This document shows, in pieces, positions 16,687-26,980 of a DNA stretch of 64,000 nt. Within the stretch, counting starts at the first letter, position 1. Every line of letters begins with the position of its first letter. The DNA comes from an uncultured Clostridia bacterium (GTDB lineage Bacteria > Bacillota > Clostridia > Christensenellales > Borkfalkiaceae), in NCBI GenBank assembly GCA_930990665.1, contig CAKNQN010000001.1, positions 62,001 to 126,000 of the forward strand. Direction: 5' to 3'. Made by a program: the position numbers and the translations under genes. The notes beneath the pieces were generated by a model that saw nothing but the letters and a program-made list of their open reading frames with translations, did not search any database and was not told the DNA's origin.

Positions 16687-17745
16687 ATGAAGAGTTTGCG
16701 AGAAGCCGCCATGCGTGCGGCGGGGAAGAAGGTTCGGCGCATTTCCGCCGGGACGGTCGCCCTGTCAGCGTTGGCGCTCTTTGCGGCGGCCGTGCTGGCC
16801 GTCGATCTGTTTATTTTTCCGCTGCGGTATGTGTGGGTCTATGCGAAGATGCCGGATATACCCGCGCGCGGCGACGGAGAGATGCGCGTGCACTTTGTGG
16901 ACGTGGGGCAGGGCGACTGTACCGTTCTCGAATTTCCCGGCGGGGAGAGCATGATGATCGACGGCGGCTGCGGTTCGGCCGAATCCAACGGCGCGGTGCT
17001 CTCCGCCTGTGCCGCCCTCGGCATCGATACGCTGGATTATATTCTTCTCACTCATTCGGACACCGATCATGCGGGCGGACTTTCCGCGGTCATGGACGTT
17101 TTCGGTGCGAAAACGGTCTTTCTGCCGCAGTTTCCCGAAGAGAACGCCGCTTTCACTCTTTTCCGCCGCCGTGCGGAGGAGGCGGGTGCGCAGATACGCA
17201 CCTCGCGCATCTACGAGAGCATCATCTCCGGAACGCAGGAGAATTACAGCACCCTGCTTTTTCTCTGGCCCATGTATCTGAAGGAGCCGGACGGAAGGTC
17301 TTCCAACGACACCTCGGCGGTGATCTATCTCGAATATGCGGGCAGGCGGATGCTCTTTACGGGCGATCTGTCCGCGGAGGTAGAGGACAAGCTCCTGAAC
17401 GATTATGTCGGGATCGAAGGGGAGATCTTTCGGCTGGAGGTGCCGGCGCCGTGGGGCAAAGCGTCGGTTGCGGCGCGGCTGGAAGAGCTGGATTTCTACA
17501 AGATGGGTCACCACGGCAGCAGCGGGTCCACGGGCGAAATGCTGGTATCCCTCTGTTGTCCGCGCGAAGTTTTCATAAGCTGCGGCATCGGTAACGGATA
17601 CGGGCATCCCAACCTTGCGGGGATATCCGCCCTGCAGGCGGAGCGTCCGGACGTGAACTTTTACCGTACGGACGAGTTGGGAAGCTATACACTGACCGTC
17701 CGGGCGGACGGGAGCTACACGATCGAGAGGTGGGAAGATGTTTGA
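16687..17745 (+). CDS. ComEC-like metallo-beta-lactamase protein with N-terminal membrane anchor
   Basis: 352 residues: a basic start, one membrane segment (~residues 20-48, ALSALALFAAAVLAVDLFIF), then a metallo-beta-lactamase domain beginning HFVDVGQGDCT, with metal motif LTHSDTDHAGG, further ligands at TGDLSAE and MGHHGSSGS. This arrangement matches the extracytoplasmic MBL domain of ComEC/Rec2 but lacks the multi-pass channel, so it is not a DNA uptake channel. Probably an outward-facing nuclease or phosphodiesterase; unproven. ATG 16687 has no clear ribosome site; ATG 16711 is an alternative that keeps the anchor. Confidence 0.82.
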   Translation: MKSLREAAMRAAGKKVRRISAGTVALSALALFAAAVLAVDLFIFPLRYVWVYAKMPDIPARGDGEMRVHFVDVGQGDCTVLEFPGGESMMIDGGCGSAESNGAVLSACAALGIDTLDYILLTHSDTDHAGGLSAVMDVFGAKTVFLPQFPEENAAFTLFRRRAEEAGAQIRTSRIYESIISGTQENYSTLLFLWPMYLKEPDGRSSNDTSAVIYLEYAGRRMLFTGDLSAEVEDKLLNDYVGIEGEIFRLEVPAPWGKASVAARLEELDFYKMGHHGSSGSTGEMLVSLCCPREVFISCGIGNGYGHPNLAGISALQAERPDVNFYRTDELGSYTLTVRADGSYTIERWEDV

Positions 17746-17861
17746 GCCGGAAAAGGCGCGCGGGTACGGTAAGGCGACGCGGCGGAGCCTTTTTTGGCGG
17801 AAGTTTTTGAGCGGATTTTGCGGGGAAAGCGGATGAAATCTAATTTTTCGGAGATAGAGAA

Positions 17862-18995
17862 ATGCTGAACTGGATGACGAGCGGAGAATCGCACGGGCAG
17901 GCGCTGACGGCTATCGTGGAAGGCCTGCCTTCCAATCTCACCATAGACACGGAGGAGATCGACCGCTACCTTGCGCTCAGGCAGGGCGGCTACGGGCGCG
18001 GCGCGCGGCAGAAGATCGAGACGGACCGCGTGCGCATCTTATCGGGCGTGCGCAACCGCCTGACTTTGGGCAGCCCCGTCTGTCTGATGGTGGAAAACAA
18101 GGATTACGCCAACTGGGAAGCGTATATGTCCCCTTACGGGGCGGACGTGACGGCGCGTCGGCTCACGCGTGTGCGTCCGGGGCATGCCGATCTTTCGGGC
18201 GTGAAGAAATACGATCAGACGGATGCGCGCAACATTCTCGAGCGCGCCTCTGCGCGGGAGACGGCGGTGCGCGTGGCGGCTGGTACGCTCGCGCGCATGT
18301 TCCTTCGCGAGCTCGGCGTGGAAGTGGGCGGCTATGTGCGTTCGGTCGCGGGAATTACCGACGACAAGGAATACACGTTCGAGCAGCTGCGCGGTGTGAA
18401 ATCATCCGAACTTTTTATGCCGGACGAGGCGCTGTGCGAGCGGGCGAAGGCGGAGATCGACGCGATCAAGGCGGCGAAGGACACGGCAGGAGGGATCGCG
18501 GAGATCCGCGTACACGGCCTGAAAAGCGGGTTCGGCAGCTGCATGAGCTACGGCGAGAAGCTGGACGGCCACCTTGCGGGCGCGGTGATGAGCGTCCAGG
18601 CGGTCAAGGGGGTGGAGATCGGCCTCGGCTTTGAGGCGTCCAGACGCCGCGGCAGCGCCGTGCACGACGAAATTTACAACGAAAACGGGAAGTATGTCCG
18701 TCACACCAACAACGCGGGCGGCATCGAAGGGGGCATGTCCAACGGCGAGGAGATCGTGCTCCGCGCCGCGATGAAGCCCATTCCCACGCTGATGCGCGGT
18801 CTGAACACCGTCAATTTCGACACGGGAGAAGCCTGCCGCGCAGCGACGGAGCGCAGCGACGTCTGTTCCATCTGTGCCTTTGAGATCATCGTGGAGAGCA
18901 CGGTGTGCTTTGCGCTTGCGCAAAAGGTCCTGCAGCGCCTTGGCGGAGACAACATGCGCGAGATCAAGGAGCGTTACGCGCTCCTGCCGCAGTGA
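17862..18995 (+). CDS. aroC: Chorismate synthase
   Basis: 377 residues. The family signatures GESHG at the N-terminus, RPGHADLSG(V)KKY, the FMN/substrate region SARETAVRVAAG and NNAGGIEGGMSNG are all present. It removes phosphate from EPSP to make chorismate, using reduced FMN. First of six closely packed shikimate-pathway genes; a 116-base gap separates it from the MBL gene and includes GGAGATAGAG before ATG 17862. Confidence 0.97.
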   Translation: MLNWMTSGESHGQALTAIVEGLPSNLTIDTEEIDRYLALRQGGYGRGARQKIETDRVRILSGVRNRLTLGSPVCLMVENKDYANWEAYMSPYGADVTARRLTRVRPGHADLSGVKKYDQTDARNILERASARETAVRVAAGTLARMFLRELGVEVGGYVRSVAGITDDKEYTFEQLRGVKSSELFMPDEALCERAKAEIDAIKAAKDTAGGIAEIRVHGLKSGFGSCMSYGEKLDGHLAGAVMSVQAVKGVEIGLGFEASRRRGSAVHDEIYNENGKYVRHTNNAGGIEGGMSNGEEIVLRAAMKPIPTLMRGLNTVNFDTGEACRAATERSDVCSICAFEIIVESTVCFALAQKVLQRLGGDNMREIKERYALLPQ

Positions 18996-19003
18996 GGCGC
19001 CGC

Positions 19004-20059
19004 ATGGAAAAGATCGAGCTGCACACAAAATCCCGCCCGAGCACCGTCTTTTGCGGCGGGGGAGCGCTGGATCTGGCGGCGGAATACCTTGCGGGCAAGG
19101 ATGCCATCCTCGTCACCGATTCCAACGTCTGCCGCCTGTATGCGCCTTTGCTGAAAGAAAAATTCCCTGCCGCGCACATCTTTGCGTTTCCGGCGGGGGA
19201 GAGGCATAAGACGCGCAGCACCCTCTTTTCGGTGCTGGACGCCATGTTTGAAAGGGGACTGCACCGCACCTCGTTTGTGGCGGCGGTGGGCGGCGGCGTC
19301 GTGGGAGATCTCGCGGGGCTGGCGGCGGCGCTGTATATGCGCGGCACCCGCCTGGTACAGATCCCGACTACCCTGCTGGCGCAGGTAGACAGTTCTGTCG
19401 GCGGGAAAACGGCGATCGATTACAGGGGCGTCAAGAATGCCGTGGGCGCCTTTTACCAGCCCGAGCGGGTGTTCTGCGACCCGTTGTTTCTGCAGACGCT
19501 TCCCGCGCGGGAGATCCGGTGCGGGCTGGGCGAGATCGTCAAGACGGGCGTTCTTTCCGCGCTGATCGGCGAAAAGATCCGCCGGAATGCGGACAAACTG
19601 CACGACCTCGGCTTTTTGCAGACGCTCGCGGCCGACTGCATCCGTTTCAAGGCGGGCGTGGTGGAGCAGGACGAGACGGAAAAGAGCGGACTGCGCAAGT
19701 GTCTGAACCTCGGGCACACCACCGGCCACGCGCTGGAGCTTCTCTGCGGCCGCCGTTCGCACGGCGAGTATGTCCTCATCGGCATGTGGCTGGAAACCTT
19801 TATCGCGGAAGGTGAAGGGGTCTGTTCGCACGAATACGCCGAAGAGGTGCGGGCGCTCGTCCGCCTCGCCGAAAAACGCATTCCCGCCTTTCCGAACGCG
19901 CAAAAGGGGCTGGAATTTGCCCTCCTCGACAAGAAAAATGCGGGGCAGGGCAGCGTGTCGGTCATTCTTTCCAAGGCGCCCGGGGAGTATGCCGAAGTCA
20001 TACTTCCCGCCGATCGGTATGCGAAATACCTTGCGCTCTTGCAGGGAGGCGCACAATGA
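19004..20059 (+). CDS. aroB: 3-dehydroquinate synthase
   Basis: 351 residues. NAD-binding GGGVVGDLAGLAAA, PTTLLAQVDSSVGGKTAID, the zinc ligands in GLGEIVKTG and LNLGHTTGHALE are visible. Converts DAHP to 3-dehydroquinate. ATG 19004 lies eight bases after the aroC stop and gives the usual N-terminus (EKIELHTKSRPS); longer reading would run into aroC. Its end overlaps the aroA start by four bases. Confidence 0.96.
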   Translation: MEKIELHTKSRPSTVFCGGGALDLAAEYLAGKDAILVTDSNVCRLYAPLLKEKFPAAHIFAFPAGERHKTRSTLFSVLDAMFERGLHRTSFVAAVGGGVVGDLAGLAAALYMRGTRLVQIPTTLLAQVDSSVGGKTAIDYRGVKNAVGAFYQPERVFCDPLFLQTLPAREIRCGLGEIVKTGVLSALIGEKIRRNADKLHDLGFLQTLAADCIRFKAGVVEQDETEKSGLRKCLNLGHTTGHALELLCGRRSHGEYVLIGMWLETFIAEGEGVCSHEYAEEVRALVRLAEKRIPAFPNAQKGLEFALLDKKNAGQGSVSVILSKAPGEYAEVILPADRYAKYLALLQGGAQ

Positions 20060-21300
20060 AGATTCTGCCGCACCGCACGTTTTGCGGCGAATTTGCCATT
20101 CCCGGCGATAAATCGATCACCCATCGCGCCATCATGTTCAATGCCGCCGCCCGCGGCCGTGCGGAGATCACGGGCGCGCTCTTAGGGGAGGATTGCCTCT
20201 CGACGGCGGAGTGCATGCGCGCGCTCGGCGCCCGTGTCGAGGTGCGCGGCGGCGCCGTCTGTGTGGAGGGCACGGAAAAATTCCGCGACGCCAGCCTGTA
20301 TTGCGGCAACAGCGGCACCACGATGCGCCTTTTGATGGGGTTGGCGGCGGGACGGGCGATCAATGCCTGTTTTACGGGCGATCCCTCCCTGTCGGGCAGG
20401 CCGATGGAGCGCGTCGCCGCGCCCCTGCGCCTTTTGGGCGCGGACATAACCACGGAAAACGGAAAGCCGCCCGTGACGCTCCGCGCCGCGCCTCTGCACG
20501 GGGCAGACGTGAAGATCTCCGTCGCCAGCGCGCAGGTGAAGAGCGCGATTCTTCTGGCGGGATTGGGCGCGCGGGGCGAGACGTCGGTCGAAGAGCCCTT
20601 CCGCTCGCGCGACCACACCGAACGCATGCTCGCGGCGATGGGCGCGGACGTGCGCGTCAGCGGCAATACCGTGCGCATCGCTCCCTGTGTCCTGCACGCG
20701 GAGGATGTGACCGTCCCCGCCGACATATCGAGCGCGGCCTATTTCATGGCGCTCGGCGCCCTGCTGGGCGAAACGGTCTGCAAAAACGTGGGCGTGAACC
20801 CCACCCGCACGGGGATCCTGCGGGCGTTTTCGCGCATGAACGTGCAGTATGCCCTTGAAAACGAGCGTACCGTCTGCGGCGAGCCTGTGGCGGATATCCG
20901 CGTGAAGAAGTCGGCGCTCCGCGCGCTCACGCTCACGCGCGAGGATATTCCCTCGCTTGTGGACGAGCTTCCCCTCATCGCCGTGCTCTGCGCGTTTGCG
21001 GAAGGGGAGAGCGTCATCTCCGGCGCGGAGGAACTGCGCGTTAAAGAGAGCGACCGCATCCGCACGACGGCGGAGATGCTCTCCGCCGTCGGGGCGGATT
21101 GCACGGCCACGCCGGACGGGTTTGTCATACGCGGCAGGGAACGTCTTGCGGGCGGAAATATCCGTTCTTACAAAGATCATCGCATCGCCATGAGCGGCGC
21201 AGTGGCACTCACCGCGAGCGACGGGGGCGGGGAGATCGCCGACGCGGAATGCGTGGACATCTCTTTCCCCGGATTTTATGAGTATCTCCGCCGCGGATGA
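20056..21300 (+). CDS. aroA: 3-phosphoshikimate 1-carboxyvinyltransferase (EPSP synthase)
   Basis: 414 residues. PGDKSITHRAIMF near the N-terminus, YCGNSGTTMRLLMG, the GDPSLSGRPM loop, the ASAQVKSAILLAGL segment, and the C-terminal ELRVKESDRI and DHRIAMSGA motifs define the enzyme. Joins shikimate-3-phosphate and phosphoenolpyruvate. The GNSGT and GDPSLSGRPM loops are ordinary; class was not assigned. Confidence 0.97.
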   Translation: MKILPHRTFCGEFAIPGDKSITHRAIMFNAAARGRAEITGALLGEDCLSTAECMRALGARVEVRGGAVCVEGTEKFRDASLYCGNSGTTMRLLMGLAAGRAINACFTGDPSLSGRPMERVAAPLRLLGADITTENGKPPVTLRAAPLHGADVKISVASAQVKSAILLAGLGARGETSVEEPFRSRDHTERMLAAMGADVRVSGNTVRIAPCVLHAEDVTVPADISSAAYFMALGALLGETVCKNVGVNPTRTGILRAFSRMNVQYALENERTVCGEPVADIRVKKSALRALTLTREDIPSLVDELPLIAVLCAFAEGESVISGAEELRVKESDRIRTTAEMLSAVGADCTATPDGFVIRGRERLAGGNIRSYKDHRIAMSGAVALTASDGGGEIADAECVDISFPGFYEYLRRG

Positions 21301-21328
21301 ACGGCGGACGCAGCATGGAGGAGACTTT

Positions 21329-22126
21329 ATGTTAAAAATGGCAGTGATCGGGAAGGATGTGAGCAAGTCGGACAGCGCCAAGATGCACACCTTCGACATG
21401 AAAAAACTAGGGAGCGAATGTTCTTATGAGCTCATCTCCATACCCCGCGAAGAGCTGGACGCCACGGTGAAAAAGCTGATCGCCGGCTACGACGCCTTCA
21501 ATGTGACCATCCCGTATAAGCTGGACGTCATCCCTTATCTGCGGGAGATCGTCGGCGATGCGGAAACTTTCGGGGCCGTCAATCTCGTCAAGGACAGGGT
21601 GGGATACAATACCGACGGTGCGGGATTCATGCTCATGCTCGAAGTGGAGGGCATCGACCCCGCGGGCAGGAAGGTGCTGGTGCTGGGCGCGGGCGGCGCG
21701 GGCCGCAGCGTCATCAAAAAGCTGATCGATGCGGGCGCCGACGTCTATACCTTCGATCTCAACAGGGAGAACGCCGAAAAGGTGCGCCGCGAGTTTGGAA
21801 AAGTGACCGTCCTCGATTCCGTCCAGCCCGCCGATTATTTTATGATCATCAACGTGACGGGCGTGGGCATGCACAAAACGGAGGGGATTTCGCCCGTAGG
21901 AGAGGAGGTGCTTTCCCGCTGCGAAAGGGCGGTCGACCTCATCTATATTCCGCGGAAGAGCGAATTTCTGCGCATCGCCGAGAGCCTAGGAAAGCCCATT
22001 CTGAACGGAGAGGGGATGCTCTTTTACCAGGCCTACTACGGTGACTGCATCATATTGGGCAGACAGCCGAACGCGGCGGAGGCGGCAGAACTTTTCAAAG
22101 AATATATGCAGGAATACGGCGGCTGA
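21329..22126 (+). CDS. aroE: Shikimate dehydrogenase
   Basis: 265 residues. Substrate-binding start IGKDVSKSDS (the usual SKSLSP/SxS motif is slightly altered), NVTIPYK with catalytic Lys, NTDGAGF, and the NADP Rossmann motif GAGGAGRS. A C-terminal GEGMLFYQAYY helix closes the site. Reduces 3-dehydroshikimate to shikimate. ATG 21329 with GGAGGAGAC upstream; a longer frame would overlap aroA but has no ribosome site. Confidence 0.93.
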   Translation: MLKMAVIGKDVSKSDSAKMHTFDMKKLGSECSYELISIPREELDATVKKLIAGYDAFNVTIPYKLDVIPYLREIVGDAETFGAVNLVKDRVGYNTDGAGFMLMLEVEGIDPAGRKVLVLGAGGAGRSVIKKLIDAGADVYTFDLNRENAEKVRREFGKVTVLDSVQPADYFMIINVTGVGMHKTEGISPVGEEVLSRCERAVDLIYIPRKSEFLRIAESLGKPILNGEGMLFYQAYYGDCIILGRQPNAAEAAELFKEYMQEYGG

Positions 22127-22181
22127 GAGGCCGCGGCCAAGAGGGCGGCGCGGCCGCCGGGACCACAAAAAAGGAGAAAGG

Positions 22182-22598
22182 ATGAAACTGCTGTTTCTGA
22201 ACGGGGTCAACCTGAACATGACCGGCCGGCGGGAAAAGGGCGTGTACGGCACGCAGACGCTGGAGGAGATCAACGCCGAGATCGAGGCATTTTGCAAGGC
22301 ACGCGGGGCCGCGTGCGAGTTTTTCCAGAGCAATCTCGAAGGGGAGCTGTGTACCAAGCTGCACACGACGGACGCGGACGGAGTCATTCTGAATGCGGGC
22401 GCATTCACCCATTACAGTTACGCGCTGCGCGACGCGATCGCGAGCATTTCGGTGCCCGTGGTGGAAGTGCATATGTCCAACGTGCACGCGCGGGAGGAGT
22501 TCCGGCACACGTCGGTGATCTCCGAAGTCTGCCGCGGCACGATTCTCGGTTTCGGGAAAAACAGCTATATTCTTGCGGCGGAGAGTTTTTTGCTATGA
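22182..22598 (+). CDS. aroQ: 3-dehydroquinate dehydratase, type II
   Basis: 138 residues, the usual size for the dodecameric type II enzyme. LNGVNLNMTGRREKGVYG carries the active-site Asn, Arg and Tyr; FFQSNLEGEL, NAGAFTHYSYALRDAI and VEVHMSNVHAREEFR follow in family order. Converts 3-dehydroquinate to 3-dehydroshikimate. AAGGAGAAAGG precedes ATG 22182. It overlaps aroK by four bases. Confidence 0.96.
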   Translation: MKLLFLNGVNLNMTGRREKGVYGTQTLEEINAEIEAFCKARGAACEFFQSNLEGELCTKLHTTDADGVILNAGAFTHYSYALRDAIASISVPVVEVHMSNVHAREEFRHTSVISEVCRGTILGFGKNSYILAAESFLL

Positions 22599-23110
22599 AT
22601 ATCGTACTTTGCGGGATGATGGGATCGGGCAAGACGACGACGGGCATCCGCATATCCGAACTCACGGGCATGCGGTGGTATGACACGGATGACCTGATCA
22701 CCCAGAAATACGGAAAAATTTCGGATATTTTCGAGTTTTACGGCGAGGCGCGTTTCCGCGAACTGGAAACGGAGGTCGTGCGCTCGGTAGCGGGCGAGGA
22801 AAACTGTGTGATCTCCACGGGCGGCGGGTGCGTATTGAAGCCGGAAAACAGCGCCGCATTCAAAGAGAGCGGCGGGAAGATCGTCTTTCTCAAAGCGAGT
22901 ATCGAGACGCTCTTTGCGCGCGCCGGGCATACCGGCGACGAGCGTCCGCTTCTGAAAAACACGACGTTCGGGCACATGAAAGCCCTTCTCGACGCGCGCA
23001 CGCCGGTGTACGTCGGCTGTGCGGACGTGACGGTGGAGACGGACGGAAAGAGCGTCGACGAAGTGGCGCGCGAAGTGATCTCCGCCTGCGGCGTACAGGT
23101 GCGCGCATGA
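22595..23110 (+). CDS. aroK: Shikimate kinase
   Basis: 171 residues. P-loop GMMGSGKTTTG at residues 7-17, the shikimate-binding DTDDLI, ARFRELE, STGGG and the lid RPLL. Phosphorylates shikimate at the 3-hydroxyl. Overlaps aroQ upstream (ATGA) and the SDR gene downstream (ATGA), so expression of all three is coupled. Confidence 0.95.
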   Translation: MNIVLCGMMGSGKTTTGIRISELTGMRWYDTDDLITQKYGKISDIFEFYGEARFRELETEVVRSVAGEENCVISTGGGCVLKPENSAAFKESGGKIVFLKASIETLFARAGHTGDERPLLKNTTFGHMKALLDARTPVYVGCADVTVETDGKSVDEVAREVISACGVQVRA

Positions 23111-23814
23111 TACTCGTCACGGGCGGCTCGCGCGGCATCGGCAGGGCGGTGTGCCTGGCGTTTGCCGAAGAAGGCAAAGAGGTTGCCTTCTGTTATTCGA
23201 AGGACGAAGAAGGCGCGGCCGAGACGCTGCGCCTTCTGCAGGAGCGCGGCGCAGGCTGCATGGCTTTTCGGTGCGACGTCTCCGATGAAGCGCAGGTCAA
23301 GGCCATGTTTGCAGCCATACCTTCGCTGACGGTGCTCGTGAACAACGCGGGCATCGACCTCTTTGCGGAGATCGCGCAGACATCCTATGCGCAGTGGCAG
23401 CGCGTCCAGGCGGTCAACGCGGGCGGGACTTTTCTCTGCACGCGCGAAGCGGTGCCGAAATTCCTTCGCCGCGGCGAGGGCTGCATCGTGAACATCGCAT
23501 CCGTCTGGGGAGAGTGCGGCGGGTCGTGCGAGGCGGCCTATTCGGCGAGCAAAGCGGCGGTCATCGGCTTTACCAAGGCGGCGGCCAAGGAGCTGGCACC
23601 CTCGAATATCCGCGTCAACTGCGTCTCCTGCGGTTACATCGACACCGCCATGAACGCGCGGCTGAGCGAGCAGGAACGGGAGTCGTTTTTGCGCAGCGTC
23701 CCGCTCGGCAGGGCGGGAACGCCCGAAGAGGCGGCGCAGGCCGTCCTGTTTCTCGCCAAAAACCGCTATATCACCGGGGAAGTTTTGCGCGTGAACGGCG
23801 GATTGGCCCTGTAA
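23107..23814 (+). CDS. FabG-like short-chain dehydrogenase/reductase
   Basis: 235 residues of the classical SDR family: TGGSRGIGRAV (residues 5-15), NNAG (~80), NIASVWG with catalytic Ser, YSASKAAV with catalytic Tyr and Lys, and the C-terminal ITGEVLRVNGG. It looks like 3-oxoacyl-ACP reductase, but its place as the last gene of the shikimate run, coupled to aroK by ATGA, leaves open a role tied to aromatic metabolism. Substrate not determinable. Confidence 0.88.
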   Translation: MILVTGGSRGIGRAVCLAFAEEGKEVAFCYSKDEEGAAETLRLLQERGAGCMAFRCDVSDEAQVKAMFAAIPSLTVLVNNAGIDLFAEIAQTSYAQWQRVQAVNAGGTFLCTREAVPKFLRRGEGCIVNIASVWGECGGSCEAAYSASKAAVIGFTKAAAKELAPSNIRVNCVSCGYIDTAMNARLSEQERESFLRSVPLGRAGTPEEAAQAVLFLAKNRYITGEVLRVNGGLAL

Positions 23815-24086
23815 CGAAAGCGGGCGGTTACCCGAAAACGCAAAAAATTTCTAAAAACCCGAAAAAATTTTTGCCTCGGGCGCGGGAAAACACATTTTGC
23901 GGCGAAATTATATAACGGAAGACGCACCCCGACCTCGGCCGCGCGGCTTTGGACAAGCCGATCGGAAGCGGCGCAACTCGCGCGCGGTATTTTGCGGGCG
24001 GCCGATCGCGGGAAAGGTCGCACCGCGCGAAGGAGCGGTTGGCGGCAAGGCGGATGCGGGGAGAGCGGAAAAGCGGGAGAAAAAAT

Positions 24087-25124
24087 ATGAAAGACGACGC
24101 GGTAAAACAGCGCACCTATCGCAAGGAGAGGGAATTTCTCTCTCCGTATGCCTGTCGGTCGGAAGACACGCGCGGCAGAGCGCGTGCGGAAGAGCCGTGC
24201 AATATGCGCACGGATTTTCAGCGCGACCGCGATCGCATCATTTACAGCAAGGCGTTTCTGCGGCTGAAAAACAAGACGCAGGTCTTTTTTTCGCCCGAAG
24301 GAGATCATTTCCGAACCCGCATGACGCATACGATCGACGTATCGCAGATCGCGCGGAGCATAGCCCGTTCGCTGGCGCTCAACGAAGATCTTGCCGAGGC
24401 GATCGCCCTGGGGCACGATCTGGGCCACACGCCGTTCGGCCATGCGGGCGAGCGGGTGCTGAGCAGTCTTTCGCCCGAAGGATTTTCGCACAACGTGCAG
24501 TCGCTGCGCGTCGTCGACGTGCTGGAAAAGGACGGGCGGGGGCTCAACCTCACGTTCGAGGTGCGCGACGGCATCCTCAACCATAAAAAGAGCGGGCATC
24601 CCGCCACGCTGGAAGGGAAGGCCGTCTCTCTGGCAGACCGCATCGCCTATGTCAATCACGACATCGAGGATGCGATCCGGGCGGGAATTATTCGGGAAGA
24701 AGATCTTCCCGCGCGGGACGTCAAGGTGCTGGGCCATTCTTCGCGCGACCGCATCAACTGCATGATCACCTCTATCTACGAGAACAGTGCGGGCATCGGC
24801 GACGTGAAGATGGGGGAGCGGGAGGCGCAGGCGCTCGAACATCTGCGCGCTTTCATGTTTGAAAAGGTCTACATAACCCCCGCGTCGATGAAGGAGGAGG
24901 AGCGCGCCAAGCGCATGTTGAGTGCTGTTTACGAATATTTTTATAAGAATGTGGATAAGCTCCCCGCCTTTTACAGAAAGCTGACGGAGGCGTGGCCGCT
25001 GGAACAGGTGCTGTGCGACTATCTTTCGTCCATGACGGACAAGTTTGCCGTGGCGGTATTCAACAATCTGTTCGTGCCGCGCAGCTGGGCGCTTACCCAA
25101 AGGGACATCGAGGAACTCGACTGA
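24087..25124 (+). CDS. dgt: Deoxyguanosinetriphosphate triphosphohydrolase-like HD protein
   Basis: 345 residues with the HD-domain metal ligands in FRTRMTHTIDV and GHDLGHTPFGHAGE, and a late RIAYVNHDIEDA motif, typical of the short Firmicutes dGTPase-like group. Expected to cleave dNTPs to nucleosides and triphosphate, helping control dNTP pools; short forms may prefer other substrates. GGGAGA is eight bases before ATG 24087. The 272-base gap before it holds no recognisable gene. It leads directly to dnaG. Confidence 0.9.
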   Translation: MKDDAVKQRTYRKEREFLSPYACRSEDTRGRARAEEPCNMRTDFQRDRDRIIYSKAFLRLKNKTQVFFSPEGDHFRTRMTHTIDVSQIARSIARSLALNEDLAEAIALGHDLGHTPFGHAGERVLSSLSPEGFSHNVQSLRVVDVLEKDGRGLNLTFEVRDGILNHKKSGHPATLEGKAVSLADRIAYVNHDIEDAIRAGIIREEDLPARDVKVLGHSSRDRINCMITSIYENSAGIGDVKMGEREAQALEHLRAFMFEKVYITPASMKEEERAKRMLSAVYEYFYKNVDKLPAFYRKLTEAWPLEQVLCDYLSSMTDKFAVAVFNNLFVPRSWALTQRDIEELD

Positions 25125-25178
25125 GCGCCGCACCCGCATATGCGGAGGCGGTGAGAGTTGCGGAACGGAGCAAATGCC

Positions 25179-26978
25179 ATGGCGAAAGGGCTGGACCCGG
25201 AATTTTTGGAACAACTGAAAAGCAAAAACGACATTGTGGACGTGATCGGCGGGTATGTGCCGCTGGAAAAGAAGGGGGCAAACTATTGGGCGTGCTGTCC
25301 CTTTCATCATGAAAAGACCCCTTCCTTTTCTGTCAACTCCGTCGACCAGTATTATCACTGTTTCGGCTGCGGCGCGAGCGGGGACGTGATCACCTTTGTC
25401 CGCGAGATCGAATCGGTCGACTTTATGGATGCGGTGAAGATCCTGGCCGAACGCGCCAAGATCCCCGTTCCGGAAGGGGACACGGACACGGAAAAGACGG
25501 CCGAGCGCAAGCGCAAACGGGACGAGATCCTCAAGATCCTGCGCGTCTCGGCGCATTTTTATCTGGACAACCTCAACTCCGGCAAGGCGGATGCGCACAT
25601 ACAGTACATACTTGACCGCAAGATCGCCGCGCCCGTCGTGCGGAAATTCGGGCTGGGGGCGTCGCTGGATTTTTACGGGCTGCCGCGCTTTTTGGAGAAA
25701 AAGGGATTCCGCCGCGAGGATATCATCGACAGCGGCGTCGTGAATGTCTCTGAAAAGAACGGCGCGCTCACCGACGCGCAGGCGGGGCGGCTGATCTTTC
25801 CCGTCATCAACGCATTCGGAGACGTGATCGCCTTCGGCGGGCGGCTTCTGGAAAAGGCAGACTTTGCCAAATACAAGAATACGCGCGAGACGCTCGTATT
25901 CAACAAGAGCAAAGTTCTGTACAATATCAACCTTATAAAAAAGCAGAAACAGGCGCAGGGGCTCAAAGACCTGATCGTGGTGGAGGGGTATATGGACACC
26001 ATCTCCCTTTACCAGGCGGGCTTCACCAACGTGGTGGCGAGCATGGGCACGGCGCTCACGAAAGACCAGGCGCGGCTTGCCAAGCGTTATTGCGAGCATG
26101 TCCTGATCAGTTATGACGGCGACTTTGCAGGCCAGAAAGGCGCGATCCGCGGATTGGAGATCCTGCGCGACGAACAGCTGGACGTGAAGGTGGTGCCGCT
26201 GCCGGACGGGCTGGACCCCGACGACGTCATCAAACGACAGGGTGCGGAGGGATATCGGCGCTGCCTGGACGCGGCGATGCCGCTCATCGATTTCAAACTC
26301 AAAGCGGCGGAGCACGGGTACGATCTGAGCAAAACGGAGGACAAGCGCAGCTACATAGCCGACGCGCTGAAGATCATAGCGGGCGCGGAGAGTGCGAGCG
26401 TGCGGGAAGACCTTCTCAAACAGCTGCGCGACCGCACCGGCACGACGTACGAGTCGCTGCGGAGGGACCTGGAGAACACGCCGGCCGACGAAGAGACGCA
26501 GGAGGAGGAGCCGCGTATGCGCGAAGACGGCGCCGACCGGGAGGTGAAAGCGTGCCGTTTTATCCTCGCATCGGTGCTTTTCGGGGCGAAATATGCGAAA
26601 AATTTCGACCTTTCGGGTGTCATTTTCGACAATCCCGTGCATAATACTATCGCAGATTATATCAAAGACAGACAGAAAAAGGGAGAAACGGTGCGCGCGA
26701 GCGCATTGTTCGACATTCTCGACGAAAATACGCCTGAACTGTCGGAGATCCTCGATCTGAGTCTCGGGGAGACGCTCGAAGGGGAGGGTGCGGCGAGGTA
26801 TTTTGAAGATTGCGTGCGCACGCTCGAGTGCATCCGCATCCGGAAAGAGATTGCGCGGCTGAGCGCGCTGTGCGATGCGGAGACCGACCTTCAGAAAAAG
26901 AAAGAGATCACCAGGCAGGTGCTTGCGCTTGCCGTACAGCTGAAAAATTTTAACACAGGCGGAGGAAAAATAAAATAA
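25179..26978 (+). CDS. dnaG: DNA primase
   Basis: 599 residues. N-terminal zinc-binding [12 protein letters not shown] with CFGCGASGD, then the RNA polymerase domain and TOPRIM motifs VVEGYMD and [12 protein letters not shown]. The C-terminal ~150 residues, less conserved, should bind the helicase. Makes RNA primers for replication. ATG 25179 is preceded by ACGGAG; a TTG at 25158 is also open but the chosen start gives the standard [14 protein letters not shown] opening. The stop is two bases before rpoD. Confidence 0.96.
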   Translation: MAKGLDPEFLEQLKSKNDIVDVIGGYVPLEKKGANYWACCPFHHEKTPSFSVNSVDQYYHCFGCGASGDVITFVREIESVDFMDAVKILAERAKIPVPEGDTDTEKTAERKRKRDEILKILRVSAHFYLDNLNSGKADAHIQYILDRKIAAPVVRKFGLGASLDFYGLPRFLEKKGFRREDIIDSGVVNVSEKNGALTDAQAGRLIFPVINAFGDVIAFGGRLLEKADFAKYKNTRETLVFNKSKVLYNINLIKKQKQAQGLKDLIVVEGYMDTISLYQAGFTNVVASMGTALTKDQARLAKRYCEHVLISYDGDFAGQKGAIRGLEILRDEQLDVKVVPLPDGLDPDDVIKRQGAEGYRRCLDAAMPLIDFKLKAAEHGYDLSKTEDKRSYIADALKIIAGAESASVREDLLKQLRDRTGTTYESLRRDLENTPADEETQEEEPRMREDGADREVKACRFILASVLFGAKYAKNFDLSGVIFDNPVHNTIADYIKDRQKKGETVRASALFDILDENTPELSEILDLSLGETLEGEGAARYFEDCVRTLECIRIRKEIARLSALCDAETDLQKKKEITRQVLALAVQLKNFNTGGGKIK

Positions 26979-26980
26979 GA

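Noticed and set aside
23766-26642. A 958-codon open frame on the minus strand opposite the dgt and dnaG genes
   Set aside because: It is antisense to two certain genes, has no domain or ribosome site, and results from GC-rich codon use. Similar long antisense frames occur opposite infB (40997-43492), the rimP/exonuclease/ispG region (36708-39197), nusA (39279-41000) and the ROK/patatin genes (14902-16608).
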